43,350 nt of DNA. Source: Patescibacteria group bacterium (lineage in GTDB: Bacteria; Patescibacteriota; Minisyncoccia; Minisyncoccales; UBA5738). The notes under the pieces were generated by a model that was not told the origin of the DNA, ran no database searches, and was given only the letters and a program-made list of their open reading frames with translations. Position numbers and translations under genes: made by a program. Positions 14,346-22,019 of the stretch are shown here, in pieces (position 1 is the stretch's first letter; the number at the start of each line of letters is the position of its first letter). The stretch lies in contig JAKLGH010000002.1 of assembly GCA_022710775.1 (NCBI GenBank), positions 140,707 through 184,056 of the forward strand, written 5' to 3'.

Positions 14346-14374
14346 AAGGGGGCAAACCCCTTTTATCTTTTTTC
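14346..14374 (+). terminator. Rho-independent terminator
   Basis: AAGGGG-GCAAA-CCCCTT stem followed by TTATCTTTTTT. Confidence 0.8.
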
Positions 14375-14472
14375 GCGCATTTTTGTTCCCTTTTTTTCAA
14401 AAAAGCGGGTGCTTCACTTTTGGCTTTCTTTATGGTAATTCTTATGTATAGAAGCGGTCATGATAAAAGAAA

Positions 14473-15544
14473 ATGACTGAATTGTCCGAGCATATCAAAG
14501 AGTTTCAGAATAAGCTCCATCAGTTGATGGACTGCCTTTGACTTTGCTTCAAAAAAGCAGAAACTTAAAGAACTGGAAGCCAAGATGGCGCGCCCGGATT
14601 TTTGGGGATTGCCCGATATCGCCGCCCAAACCAGCGAGGAGTACGCCGACCTGAAGAAAGAGGTTGGCGAGCTGGATGATCTGGAAGCAGAGCTGGCAAT
14701 GATCGAGGAAAGCGGCACGGAAACGGATTTGGCACAGTTTGAAAAAAAATTCAAAGAAAAGGAAATAGTTATTTTTCTTAAGGGCAAATATGATAAAGAA
14801 AATGCCATTCTGACTATCCATTCCGGGGCGGGCGGGTTCGACGCTCAGGATTGGGGCGCGATGCTTCTGCGGATGTACGAGCGTTATTGCCAAAGGAAAA
14901 ATTTTAAATTTTACATCCTTCATGAATCTTTTGGGGAAGGGAATGGCCCGGAAGGAAGGTCCGGAATAAAGGAAGTAACGGTTCTGATAAAGGGACCGAT
15001 GGCCTTCGGTCTGTTAAAAAAGGAAAACGGAGTGCACCGGCTGGTGCGCATGTCGCCATTTTCGGCCAAGCAATTGAGGCATACGTCGTTCGCGCTGGTT
15101 GAGGTGTTGCCGGAGTTTCCCAAACAGCATTTGAAAGAAATGGTTTTAAAACCCGAGGATTTAAAGTTTGAATTTTATGGCGCTTCGGGTCCGGGCGGCC
15201 AATACGTGAACAAGCGGGAATCGGCAGTGCGGGTGATCCATGTTCCCACGGGTGTTTCGGCGACGTGCCAGGTTGAAAGGCTGCAGGGCCAAAACAAGGA
15301 AAGGGCGATCGAACTGTTAAAAATGAAATTATTCAGTTTGATGGAAGAATCCCAGCTCAAAGAGCTGTCGAGCATTAAAGGAGACCGTGTTTCAGCCAGC
15401 TGGGGCAACCAGATACGTTCTTACGTCCTTGACCCTTACAAGCTGGCTAAGGATTTGCGGACGGATGTGGAGACAAGCAGCGTAAATGATGTGTTGGACG
15501 GCGATTTGGACCAGTTTATCGAGGCCGAGATAAAGATCAAGTAA
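14473..15544 (+). CDS. prfB: Peptide chain release factor 2, with programmed +1 frameshift
   Basis: Zero frame: ATG 14473 to TGA 14539 (22 codons). A +1 shift at CTT-TGA-C then reads GAC at 14540 and continues to TAA at 15544, giving 356 aa. The SPF tripeptide (about residue 193, RLVRMSPF) reads UGA/UAA, and GPGGQYVNKRESAV (about 240) is the catalytic GGQ loop. The frameshift makes RF2 limit its own synthesis, since efficient UGA termination stops the short frame. The strong AGGGGG booster usual upstream of this site is absent; the upstream sequence is GTTGATGGACTGC. Presence of RF2 argues against UGA recoding here. ftsE follows. Confidence 0.96.
14536..14542 (+). promoter_or_regulatory. Programmed +1 ribosomal frameshift site CTTTGAC
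   Basis: The slippery CUU codon is followed by in-frame UGA and C, the canonical prfB arrangement. Both frames are otherwise open and encode RF2. Confidence 0.95.
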
Positions 15545-15616
15545 GGATTGCTGCCCAAAAGTTTTCAGGCGTGCCAGCGGAAATTCGGGCCGGTACGCTA
15601 TATTAAAAAAGCTTCC

Positions 15617-16315
15617 ATGATCAGATTCAACAATATTACAAAAGTTTACCAAGTGAAAGCCGCGGGACATAAGCGCGTGGTTGCTTTGGACGGGATATCG
15701 TTTGGCGTCGAGAAGGGTGAGTTTGTTTCCGTTGTGGGGCGGTCCGGCGCCGGGAAAACCACTCTTTTTAAACTGCTTTTAATGGAAGAAAAACCCACCG
15801 GCGGCAGCGTTCTTTATAAAAACGAAAATATCTATAAATTTAAACCAAAGAATATCAATAACCTAAGGCGCAACGTCGGAGCGGTATTCCAGGATTATAA
15901 ATTGCTGCCCAATATGACCGTTACCGAAAACATCGCCTACGTCATGAAAGTGATCGGTTCAAGCGATGCCGAAATCAGGCGGGATATTCCAAAAATCCTG
16001 GAAATCGTGGAACTTGAAGACCGGGCCCAGAACTTTCCGGCGGAGCTGTCGGGAGGGGAAGCCCAGAGAGCGGCGATCGCGCGCGCTTTGATTCATCGGC
16101 CGGAAGTGGTGCTGGCGGATGAGCCGACCGGCAATCTCGATCCTTACCATACTTTGGATATTTTGAAGCTGTTTCTTAAGATCAACGAGATGGGAACAAC
16201 GGTTATTCTGGCTTCGCACAACCGCGAAATTATCAATAAACTGAAGAAGCGCGTAGTGACTCTTGATCAGGGAAAAATTGTCCGCGACGAAGCAAAAGGA
16301 AGGTTTTCGCTGTAA
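15617..16315 (+). CDS. ftsE: Cell-division ABC ATPase FtsE
   Basis: Start set at ATG 15617 (MIRFNNITKVYQ), since the upstream open frame is not FtsE-like; 232 aa, family length. Walker A GRSGAGKTT (about 41-49), Q-loop VFQDYKLLPNMTV, signature LSGGEAQRAAIARAL (about 143), Walker B VVLADEPTGNLD (about 164), H-loop ASHNRE. FtsE drives FtsX to activate periplasmic cell-wall hydrolases at the septum. The Shine-Dalgarno is weak. ftsX is the next gene, 48 nt downstream. Confidence 0.95.
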   Translation: MIRFNNITKVYQVKAAGHKRVVALDGISFGVEKGEFVSVVGRSGAGKTTLFKLLLMEEKPTGGSVLYKNENIYKFKPKNINNLRRNVGAVFQDYKLLPNMTVTENIAYVMKVIGSSDAEIRRDIPKILEIVELEDRAQNFPAELSGGEAQRAAIARALIHRPEVVLADEPTGNLDPYHTLDILKLFLKINEMGTTVILASHNREIINKLKKRVVTLDQGKIVRDEAKGRFSL

Positions 16316-16363
16316 AGTTCAATTTAAATTAGTCATTAGTAATTAAAAAACACCGAATTCATT

Positions 16364-17272
16364 ATGCTTACTTCACTTAAAAGAACGATCGGCCTGGGCT
16401 GGCAAAATATGGTTCGCGACGGCGGTATCGCCGTAGCCAATATTTTCATAATGATGATACCCATTCTTCTGGTTTCGTCGATATTTTTGCTGAAAGACAT
16501 TAGCAGGTATATGATCGATGCCCTCCAGGCCAAGGCGGATATTTCGGTATATTTCAACGAAAACACAACCGAAGACGATATTTTAAAAGTAAAACAGGAT
16601 ATAACTTCGATACCGCAAGTGAACGAAGTAAAATATATTTCCAAAGACCAAGCGCTGCTGGATTTTACCGAGCGGCACAAAGACAGCGCGACTTTAATGG
16701 AATCTTTATCGCAGGTCAACGGTAATCCTTTTCTGGCTTCGCTGAATATCAAAGCTATGGGAATGAGCGATTACGACCAAGTTGCCAGTTTCTTGGGCCA
16801 GGAGCAATACAAGGCGATGGTTAATAAGGTTAATTACAGCGAAAAGAAAAGCGTTATCGAAAAAATATTTTTTTTGACTGCCGGAGTCAGTAAAACCGGC
16901 TTGATACTGGCCGCGATCCTTGGTTTTGTTTCGGTTTTGGTGACGTTTAACACGATCCGGATGGCGATCCTCAACCGCCGGGAAGAGATAGCTATCCAGC
17001 GCCTGGTTGGGGCGTCGCACTGGTTTATCCGCGGCCAGTTTTTTGTGGAAGGGCTGATCTTCGGCCTATTGGCGGCTATTTTTTGCTTTTTGATTTCCAG
17101 CGGGATAAGCTGGTATGCCAATTCGTCCCTTGAAGCCTTGATGCCCGGTTTAAACCTTTGGAATAATTATATGGCCGGTATCGGAACGATGTTTTTGCTC
17201 CAATTCGCGACCGGTACGATTTTGGGAACCATTTCCAGTATGATCGCCACGACCAGGTATTTGAAGGTTTAG
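16364..17272 (+). CDS. ftsX: Cell-division membrane protein FtsX
   Basis: 302 aa. TM1 (about 19-42) is followed by an extracytoplasmic domain (VYFNENTTEDDILKVKQDI, then a Lys/Asp-rich loop) and three C-terminal TMs. NRREEIAIQRLVGASHWFIRGQF is the FtsX/MacB cytoplasmic coupling segment that contacts FtsE. Pairs with the preceding ftsE. Confidence 0.94.
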   Translation: MLTSLKRTIGLGWQNMVRDGGIAVANIFIMMIPILLVSSIFLLKDISRYMIDALQAKADISVYFNENTTEDDILKVKQDITSIPQVNEVKYISKDQALLDFTERHKDSATLMESLSQVNGNPFLASLNIKAMGMSDYDQVASFLGQEQYKAMVNKVNYSEKKSVIEKIFFLTAGVSKTGLILAAILGFVSVLVTFNTIRMAILNRREEIAIQRLVGASHWFIRGQFFVEGLIFGLLAAIFCFLISSGISWYANSSLEALMPGLNLWNNYMAGIGTMFLLQFATGTILGTISSMIATTRYLKV

Positions 17273-17397
17273 CAAGCTTGAATGTTGTCTTAAAAAGTAT
17301 TACTATTCGTTTGTCAGTTTTGCGGAACGTAATATCACGCTTGGGCGGGATAAACGTTCCAGCAACGTAAAATTTTTCAAAAGAAAAATTTGAACGT

Positions 17398-17468
17398 TGC
17401 GGGATCGTCTAATGGTAGGACACAGCGCTCTGGACGCTGGTATCTAGGTTCGAATCCTAGTCCCGCAG
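17398..17468 (+). tRNA. tRNA-Gln(CTG)
   Basis: Acceptor TGCGGGA/TCCCGCA, anticodon arm CAGCG-CTCTGGA-CGCTG with anticodon CTG, T arm CTAGG-TTCGAAT-CCTAG, discriminator G as expected for tRNA-Gln. Followed by CTC, not CCA. Its last five bases begin the 288-bp direct repeat that bounds the arsenic island. Confidence 0.93.
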
Positions 17469-17750
17469 CTCTTCGTCGCCACCGCTCCTCAGAGCCTGCG
17501 GCCGCAAGGCCGAATAAAAAAAGCGACGAGACCCTGAACGAAGTGAAGGGCCATAGTCTTTTTCAGAGTCTTCGATGAATAATCTTGAGGAAGCGAACGA
17601 TTTAATCAAATACCGTATCACACCTATATCCTATAATTGCCGATAGGCGTTTTTATGTTGGCTGTACCGATGATTTGGGACATCGGGTGAAACAACATAA
17701 CGATTCAAAGGGGGGGCGCGCACTATACTAAATTCGTTAGGTCTTCGGCT
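17464..17750 (+). repeat. Direct repeat, left copy, with broken GIY-YIG gene
   Basis: About 95% identical by eye to 22683-22970. It begins CGCAGCTCTTCGTCGCC at the tRNA-Gln 3' end, contains an AGACCCTGAA/TTTCAGGGTCT-type hairpin and ends AATTCGTTAGGTCTTCGGCT. The remainder up to 17811 is AT-rich and empty. Confidence 0.9.
17574..17730 (+). pseudogene. GIY-YIG endonuclease remnant, copy 1
   Basis: ACC TAT ATC CTA (TYIL) and, one frame away, ADRRFYVGCTDDLGHRVKQH followed by NDSKGGRALY give the GIY-YIG N-terminal module (YhbQ/UvrC-like). It is interrupted by a frameshift after YIL and truncated downstream. Small GIY-YIG genes just downstream of tRNA genes are familiar to me from CPR genomes. 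Confidence 0.75.
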
Positions 17751-17811
17751 TTTTTATATAAATGCGTTAATCAATTCTATTTCAACTTCTTCCAAGGCAG
17801 CTAGCAAACTA

Positions 17812-17840
17812 TTGACAATACTATAATAATGTGATATTAT
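17812..17840 (+). promoter_or_regulatory. Promoter of the gene at 17861
   Basis: TTGACA at 17812-17817, 17-nt spacer, TATTAT at 17835-17840; GGAGGTG ribosome-binding site just before the ATG. Confidence 0.8.
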
Positions 17841-17860
17841 TATCAATTGCGGAGGTGTAA

Positions 17861-18169
17861 ATGATGGATTTTACATGGGTTGCAATCGCAACATTGGGCT
17901 TGGCAATACTTTCATGGGTTTTTGTGATTTGCGATAGAGCTTGGAAATTACACAAGGATCCCGGATTGTGTGTTTGGCCTCGTATTACGCATTGCAGGGT
18001 ATGCAATAAGCCTGTATATGCTTGGCAAAGACATGAGAGGAGAAATTTTGCAGTTGAATTGGATAATCCAGATAAACTTGCAGTTTCTATTACGACAGCA
18101 AGCGGTATTGTTCATTCAGCATGCAAAGGAGTGCCAGTATTTAAAGCCGGTGTTCGCTTGGTTCATTAA
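17861..18169 (+). CDS. Small membrane protein with zinc-knuckle-like Cys pairs (102 aa)
   Basis: ATG preceded by GGAGGTG. One N-terminal transmembrane helix (WVAIATLGLAILSWVFVI, about 5-23), then a soluble domain with HCRVCNKP (about 46) and HSACKG (about 87), a possible single zinc site. No family recognised. Sits alone between the left direct repeat and the arsenic operon, with its own promoter and a hairpin terminator downstream. Confidence 0.65.
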   Translation: MMDFTWVAIATLGLAILSWVFVICDRAWKLHKDPGLCVWPRITHCRVCNKPVYAWQRHERRNFAVELDNPDKLAVSITTASGIVHSACKGVPVFKAGVRLVH

Positions 18170-18256
18170 CTAGCTTTAATGCTGCACTTTTTTATAAATT
18201 AAAAAATAGCCAAAATTGTTCTAGATAGCCAGCAATTTTCGCTCGATTGGCACAAA

Positions 18257-18286
18257 GCTTGTCTGAATGACAAGTTTTATTTTACA
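18257..18286 (+). terminator. Terminator-like hairpin
   Basis: CTTGTC-TGAAT-GACAAG followed by TTTTATTTT. The reverse strand resembles a half-decayed R-type palindrome. Confidence 0.6.
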
Positions 18287-18305
18287 TAAAGGCGAAAATT
18301 GGGCA

Positions 18306-18384
18306 GAATTTATGTGAGGACCTACACAATTTTAATTTCACCTTCTAAATTGCCGACAATCATTAAAAACAGCCAAAATTGCCC
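18306..18384 (+). repeat. Direct repeat preceding structured repeat C
   Basis: About 78 bp starting GAATTTATGTGAGGACC, essentially identical to 23093-23166 before structured repeat E. In both places it runs straight into AAAATTGCCCCC and the structured repeat. Confidence 0.8.
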
Positions 18385-18552
18385 CCCGACTGAGCTCACT
18401 TCGCCCTTCCAAACGGTAGTTTGGCCGGGCTCCGCTCGCAAAGGGGCAGCCGCCCTTTTCAAAGGCGAGCCTCGCTAAAGGCGGGCCGGGCCGGAATTGG
18501 GCAGTGCACAACGCATTTTAGCCGAAAAGATGGGGGGAAAAGGGGAGAATTT
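18381..18552 (+). repeat. Structured repeat C
   Basis: CCCCCGACTGAGC ... CCAAACGGTAGTTTGG arm, GGGCTCCGCTCG, GGGGCAGCC, GGAATTGGGC, GCACAACGCATTTTAGCC, GATGGGGGG. The first about 65 nt fold as one imperfect hairpin (GCCCCC/GGGGCA, GAGC/GCTC, GCCC/GGGC, CCAAA/TTTGG). Faces the arsenic operon, with copy D inverted at its other side. The interval 18170-18640 holds no gene. Confidence 0.8.
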
Positions 18553-18564
18553 GTTTTATTTTCT

Positions 18565-18591
18565 GCGAAGCCAGTCGGCTTCGCTTTTTTT
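18565..18591 (+). terminator. Strong terminator at the end of structured repeat C
   Basis: GCGAAGCC-AGTC-GGCTTCGC followed by seven T. The same hairpin follows copy F at 27219-27238 but without the T-run. Confidence 0.85.
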
Positions 18592-18594
18592 GAT

Positions 18595-18640
18595 TTGACA
18601 GGTGTTTAAAATAATATAAAATATCAATATAGATTGATAT
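18595..18640 (+). promoter_or_regulatory. Promoter and ArsR-type operator of the arsenic operon
   Basis: TTGACA at 18595-18600 and an AT-rich -10 region (TATAAA at 18615-18620, a short spacer). The perfect palindrome ATATCAAT-ATAG-ATTGATAT (18621-18640) directly abuts the arsR ATG at 18641. No Shine-Dalgarno fits between them, so the message may be leaderless or nearly so, and the operator may overlap the transcription start. Confidence 0.7.
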
Positions 18641-18940
18641 ATGAAACCGGATTGTTGCAAAAATAACCGCCGCAAAGAGGAGGTCGCGCAGACCGCGGCG
18701 ATTTTGAAATTGCTGGCCGAAGAGAACCGGCTTAAGATCCTTTGCATTTTGCAAGGCGGGGAGCATTGCGCTTGCCAGATCATCAAGCATCTTGGCTTGC
18801 CGCAAAACTTGGTTTCGCACCATCTAAACAAATTAAAAAAAGCGGGATTGATCGAAGGCCGTAAAGAAGGCGTTTGGATTCATTATTCGTTAAGTTTGCG
18901 AGGCAAACAAATAACAAAAGAAGTATTTAAACTCATTTAA
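18641..18940 (+). CDS. ArsR/SmtB-family metalloregulator
   Basis: 99 aa winged helix: LKLLAEENRLKILCIL, then GEHCACQIIKHLGLPQN in the place of the ArsR ELCVCDL metal motif, then LVSHHLNKLKKAGLIEGRKE. Metal ligands could come from the CxC in HCAC and the N-terminal CC pair (MKPDCCKN). Such proteins leave the operator when they bind As(III) or a thiophilic metal. It is the first gene of a six-gene same-strand operon and lies on its own palindromic operator. Confidence 0.9.
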   Translation: MKPDCCKNNRRKEEVAQTAAILKLLAEENRLKILCILQGGEHCACQIIKHLGLPQNLVSHHLNKLKKAGLIEGRKEGVWIHYSLSLRGKQITKEVFKLI

Positions 18941-18944
18941 TATT

Positions 18945-19382
18945 ATGCGCAATTTACTGATCCAATGGGTACATTTAACCATTAATGGAAAAACTTGCCA
19001 GCGTTGTTCGGATACCGGCAAAAATATAATGGAAGTAATCGGCGATTTGAAAAATGACCCCCGTTTTAAGGAAGTTGGTCTGGCTTTCGGGGAATTGGAA
19101 TTGCCGCCGGATGAAATAAGCAGTTCCAACGAGATCCTTTTCAACGGCGTACCGATAGAAAAATTTATCGGCGATGCGGCGATTGGAGAAAGTCCTTGCC
19201 GGTCGTGCTCCGATCTTTTGGGCAAGCTGGTAAATTGCCGGACGATTTGCCGCGGCCAAGAAATTTTGGAAACAATCCCCAAGGAGACCATTCGGGAAGC
19301 CATATTGAATTGGCTGGAGGGAGATAAGAATCAGGACATTTCGGGCTGTTGCCCCTGCGGCGGAGATTGCGGCTGTCTATAA
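18945..19382 (+). CDS. DUF2703 thioredoxin-fold protein with C-terminal Cys cluster
   Basis: 145 aa. IQWVHLTINGKTCQRCSDTG (Cys pair at about 18/21), ILFNGVPIEKFI and SPCRSCSDL...CRTI match DUF2703, a domain often found in arsenic gene clusters. It ends DISGCCPCGGDCGCL, a Cys-rich tail that recurs almost exactly on the next protein. The tail may bind metalloid or pass it between partners; that is inference. Starts 4 nt after arsR. Confidence 0.82.
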   Translation: MRNLLIQWVHLTINGKTCQRCSDTGKNIMEVIGDLKNDPRFKEVGLAFGELELPPDEISSSNEILFNGVPIEKFIGDAAIGESPCRSCSDLLGKLVNCRTICRGQEILETIPKETIREAILNWLEGDKNQDISGCCPCGGDCGCL

Positions 19383-19398
19383 TTTTTGAAAAAGCATT

Positions 19399-19704
19399 AT
19401 GGAAAACAAAATCAAATCTATCGAGGTTATCGGTTCGGGTTGCGCCAATTGCAAGAAATTGCATGAGCTGGCGGTTGCCGCCGTTAAAGAATTGAATCTC
19501 GGCGTTAAAGTCGGGTATTCCGACGACATTCAAAAAGCGTTGGCGATGGGGGTAATGCAACTTCCAGTTCTGGCGGTAAACGGCCAAGCGATTTTGACCG
19601 GCTCCGCGGATTTGGAGAAAATTAAAAAATCCTTAAGAGAACAAGGCGGCGAGGAGGATATTTCGGGCTGTTGCCCCTTCGGCGGCGATTGCGGCTGTCT
19701 TTAA
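19399..19704 (+). CDS. Thioredoxin-like small redox protein with the same Cys tail
   Basis: 101 aa. IEVIGSGCANCKKLHELA gives a CxxC active site (about residues 15-18), and a cis-Pro region follows at MQLPVLAVNG, as in the TM0996/MTH895 redox-disulfide family. It ends EEDISGCCPFGGDCGCL, differing from the DUF2703 tail mainly at one residue (F for C). A shared tail on two adjacent, different domains implies a common partner or duplication of the tail. Confidence 0.85.
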   Translation: MENKIKSIEVIGSGCANCKKLHELAVAAVKELNLGVKVGYSDDIQKALAMGVMQLPVLAVNGQAILTGSADLEKIKKSLREQGGEEDISGCCPFGGDCGCL

Positions 19705-19718
19705 CTTGAGATAACACT

Positions 19719-20699
19719 ATGGATATTTTTTCACCGATTCAGGCGTTTGCCGATTTGGCCGTTAATAACTGGCTTGGCATTACCAACGAATACTGGGCCA
19801 ACGCCATAAATTTTTTTATTTACGACACGATCAAGATCGGCCTGCTTCTGGTTGTCATCAACTATTTAATGGCAATCGTCCGCTATTATCTGCCGGTGGA
19901 GAAGGTGCGCGATATTTTGGCCAGCCGCAAATGGTACGGATTGGATTATTTTTTGGCGGCGATGCTGGGAACAATAACTCCGTTTTGTTCCTGTTCGTCG
20001 ATTCCGCTGTTCGTCGGATTTGTGGGAGCCGGGATACCTCTGGGAGTGACTTTTTCTTTCCTTATCGCCTCGCCTTTGGTAAATGAAGTCTCGCTATTCA
20101 TTTTTCCTTCGATATTTGGCTTGAAAATGACTGTCTTGTATAATGGCTTGGGAATTTTGGTCAGCGTTTTGGCCGGTATGGCGATCCAAAAATTAAAATT
20201 GGAAAAGAGCGTCAATCCGGCGTTTCTGCAATATAAAACCCGGCAGGACGCGATAAAGGAAAACGGCGGGCATAAAGTGCCTTTGGCAAAAAAGATCGCC
20301 ATATGGCGGCAAGACGCTTGGCATATCACCAAAGAGATCTTTCCTTATGTGCTTTTGGGAGTGGGTATCGGCGCACTTATCCACGGATTTGTACCGCGGG
20401 ATTTTGTGGAGAATAACTTGTCGGCGGCGGATTGGTGGGGCGTGCCTTTGGCAACGATCTTGGGCTTGCCGCTTTACGCCAATTCGGTGAGCGTGCTTCC
20501 AATAGTGGAGGCGTTGACCGGCAAGGGCGTGCCGCTGGGCACGGCATTGGCATTTATGACCGCCACGGTTACGCTGTCGATCCCGGGTTTGCTCATACTG
20601 AAGAAAGCGATGGACTGGAAATTACTTTCGGCATTTGTTGCGACTACCAGCATCGGCATTATTATGATGGGCTATTTCTTTAATTTAGTTAAAATTTAA
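19719..20699 (+). CDS. ArsP/DUF318-type permease
   Basis: 326 aa with about 8-9 hydrophobic helices. The first half contains TPFCSCSSIPLFVGFVGAG (about 88-106) and the second half the related LPLYANSVSVLPIVEAL. These paired motifs and the CSCS cysteines are typical of the ArsP_1 permease family, known to export trivalent organoarsenicals or related metals. Third effector gene of the operon, 14 nt after the redox protein. Confidence 0.88.
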   Translation: MDIFSPIQAFADLAVNNWLGITNEYWANAINFFIYDTIKIGLLLVVINYLMAIVRYYLPVEKVRDILASRKWYGLDYFLAAMLGTITPFCSCSSIPLFVGFVGAGIPLGVTFSFLIASPLVNEVSLFIFPSIFGLKMTVLYNGLGILVSVLAGMAIQKLKLEKSVNPAFLQYKTRQDAIKENGGHKVPLAKKIAIWRQDAWHITKEIFPYVLLGVGIGALIHGFVPRDFVENNLSAADWWGVPLATILGLPLYANSVSVLPIVEALTGKGVPLGTALAFMTATVTLSIPGLLILKKAMDWKLLSAFVATTSIGIIMMGYFFNLVKI

Positions 20700-20710
20700 C
20701 GGCAATAGAA

Positions 20711-21202
20711 ATGAAAAAATTTGCCGCAATCTTAATAATTTTGGGAATTATCGTTGCTTTAGGAGCAATGTCAGCAATTCCCAAAAAATCTGCGGAAAAT
20801 ATTTTGGATACTGTTTCAAATCCTCAACAAAAAGATACCGGTAATATGTCGATTGCTGTTACGCCTGCCCAAAAGGTGGAGGTGTTTTTATTCCATCGCA
20901 CGCAAAGATGCACCACTTGCATTGCCATTGGCAAGTTAAGCGGTCAAACAATTGAAGAACAATTTGCCCCGGAGGTTATAAACGGCAAGGTGATATTCCG
21001 GGAAGTGAATATTGACGAGCCGGAAAACAAAGCTTTGGCCGAAAAATTTCAGGCCAGCGGTTCCTCTTTATTCATCAATGCAATCCGCGGCGGAAGCGAC
21101 AACATTCAAGAAGATGTTAATGTGTGGCGTTTGACCGGCGATCAAGTTGCTTTCAAGAATTATCTGGCGGGTAAAATTAACGGCCTGTTGGGAAAACAAT
21201 AA
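20711..21202 (+). CDS. arsF: ArsF-like membrane-anchored thioredoxin-fold protein
   Basis: 163 aa. An N-terminal anchor (KKFAAILIILGIIVALGAM) and a linker are followed by VEVFLFHRTQRCTTCIAIG with a CxxC (about 71-74), and FREVNIDEPENKALAEKFQ. This matches what is annotated as the ArsF family (nitrophenyl compound nitroreductase subunit), found next to ArsG permeases. Its stop overlaps the next start by 1 nt. Confidence 0.75.
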   Translation: MKKFAAILIILGIIVALGAMSAIPKKSAENILDTVSNPQQKDTGNMSIAVTPAQKVEVFLFHRTQRCTTCIAIGKLSGQTIEEQFAPEVINGKVIFREVNIDEPENKALAEKFQASGSSLFINAIRGGSDNIQEDVNVWRLTGDQVAFKNYLAGKINGLLGKQ

Positions 21203-21900
21203 TGGATATTTTAAACGCATTGATCGATGGTAATGCTATTCCCGCGCTAACCGCTTTTTTGCTGGGCATTTTAACATCGATCAGCCCGTGTCCTTTGGCG
21301 ACCAATGTCGCCGCCGTCGCTTATCTGTCGAAAAATTTAAAAACGGTAAAAAACACTTTGGCCAATGGCGCGTATTATGCTCTTGGCCGCGCGGCCAGCT
21401 ATACCTTGCTGGCAATTTTGATCTATTACGGATTATCCGCTTTCCAAATCTCGAAATCCGTCCAAGGTTTGGGCGAAAAGCTGCTTGGTCCGCTGCTTAT
21501 ACTTATGGGCTTGGCAATGCTCGGCGTTATAAAAATCAAACTGCCGTCAACCGGTGGCAGATTGGAAAAAATCAAACTTTGGCTCACGGATAAAGGAGGT
21601 CTCGGCGCGTTTTTGCTGGGAGCATTGTTCGCCTTGGCGTTCTGCCCATACAGCGCCGTGCTTTTCTTCGGGGCGCTGATCCCGCTCGTGATGGAATCAT
21701 CCGGCGGGTTGCTTCTGCCGCCTTTGTTCGCTTTGGGAACAGGTTTGCCGGTGATCGTTTTTTCCTTCTTAATTGCTTTCAGCGCGCAAAAGCTTTTGAC
21801 GGCTTTCCAAGCGATGCAGAAAATCGAAAAAGCCATGCGCTATATAGTGGCCTTTATTTTTTTAGCGATCGGCGCTTATTGCCTTCAATTTTTGTTTTAA
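21202..21900 (+). CDS. arsG: ArsG-like CcdA/DsbD-type transporter
   Basis: 232 aa, six or more hydrophobic helices. SPCPLATNVAAVAYL (about 31-45) and LAFCPYSAVLFFGALIPL (about 146-164) are the paired Cys-Pro motifs of the CcdA/DsbD fold. In this neighbourhood it fits the ArsG family, described as exporting aromatic arsenicals with ArsEF. Electron relay to the redox proteins is the alternative function. Last gene of the operon. Confidence 0.78.
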   Translation: MDILNALIDGNAIPALTAFLLGILTSISPCPLATNVAAVAYLSKNLKTVKNTLANGAYYALGRAASYTLLAILIYYGLSAFQISKSVQGLGEKLLGPLLILMGLAMLGVIKIKLPSTGGRLEKIKLWLTDKGGLGAFLLGALFALAFCPYSAVLFFGALIPLVMESSGGLLLPPLFALGTGLPVIVFSFLIAFSAQKLLTAFQAMQKIEKAMRYIVAFIFLAIGAYCLQFLF

Positions 21901-21907
21901 ACGGCGA

Positions 21908-22005
21908 AAGGAGGTCGCCCGGCCTTGCGCTCTTTGACGATAGGAAAAGTGCGTTTTAAAAGTCCCGCCCCAAAGCGGGATTTTTAAAAGACGGGCGGCC
22001 TCCTT
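21908..22005 (+). terminator. Operon terminator nested inside a longer inverted repeat
   Basis: Inner TCCCGC-CCCAAA-GCGGGA with flanking A and T runs (21957-21986). Outer arms AAGGAGGTCGCCCG (21908-21921) and CGGGCGGCCTCCTT (21992-22005). Confidence 0.8.
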
Positions 22006-22019
22006 GAGTTGAACCCAAG

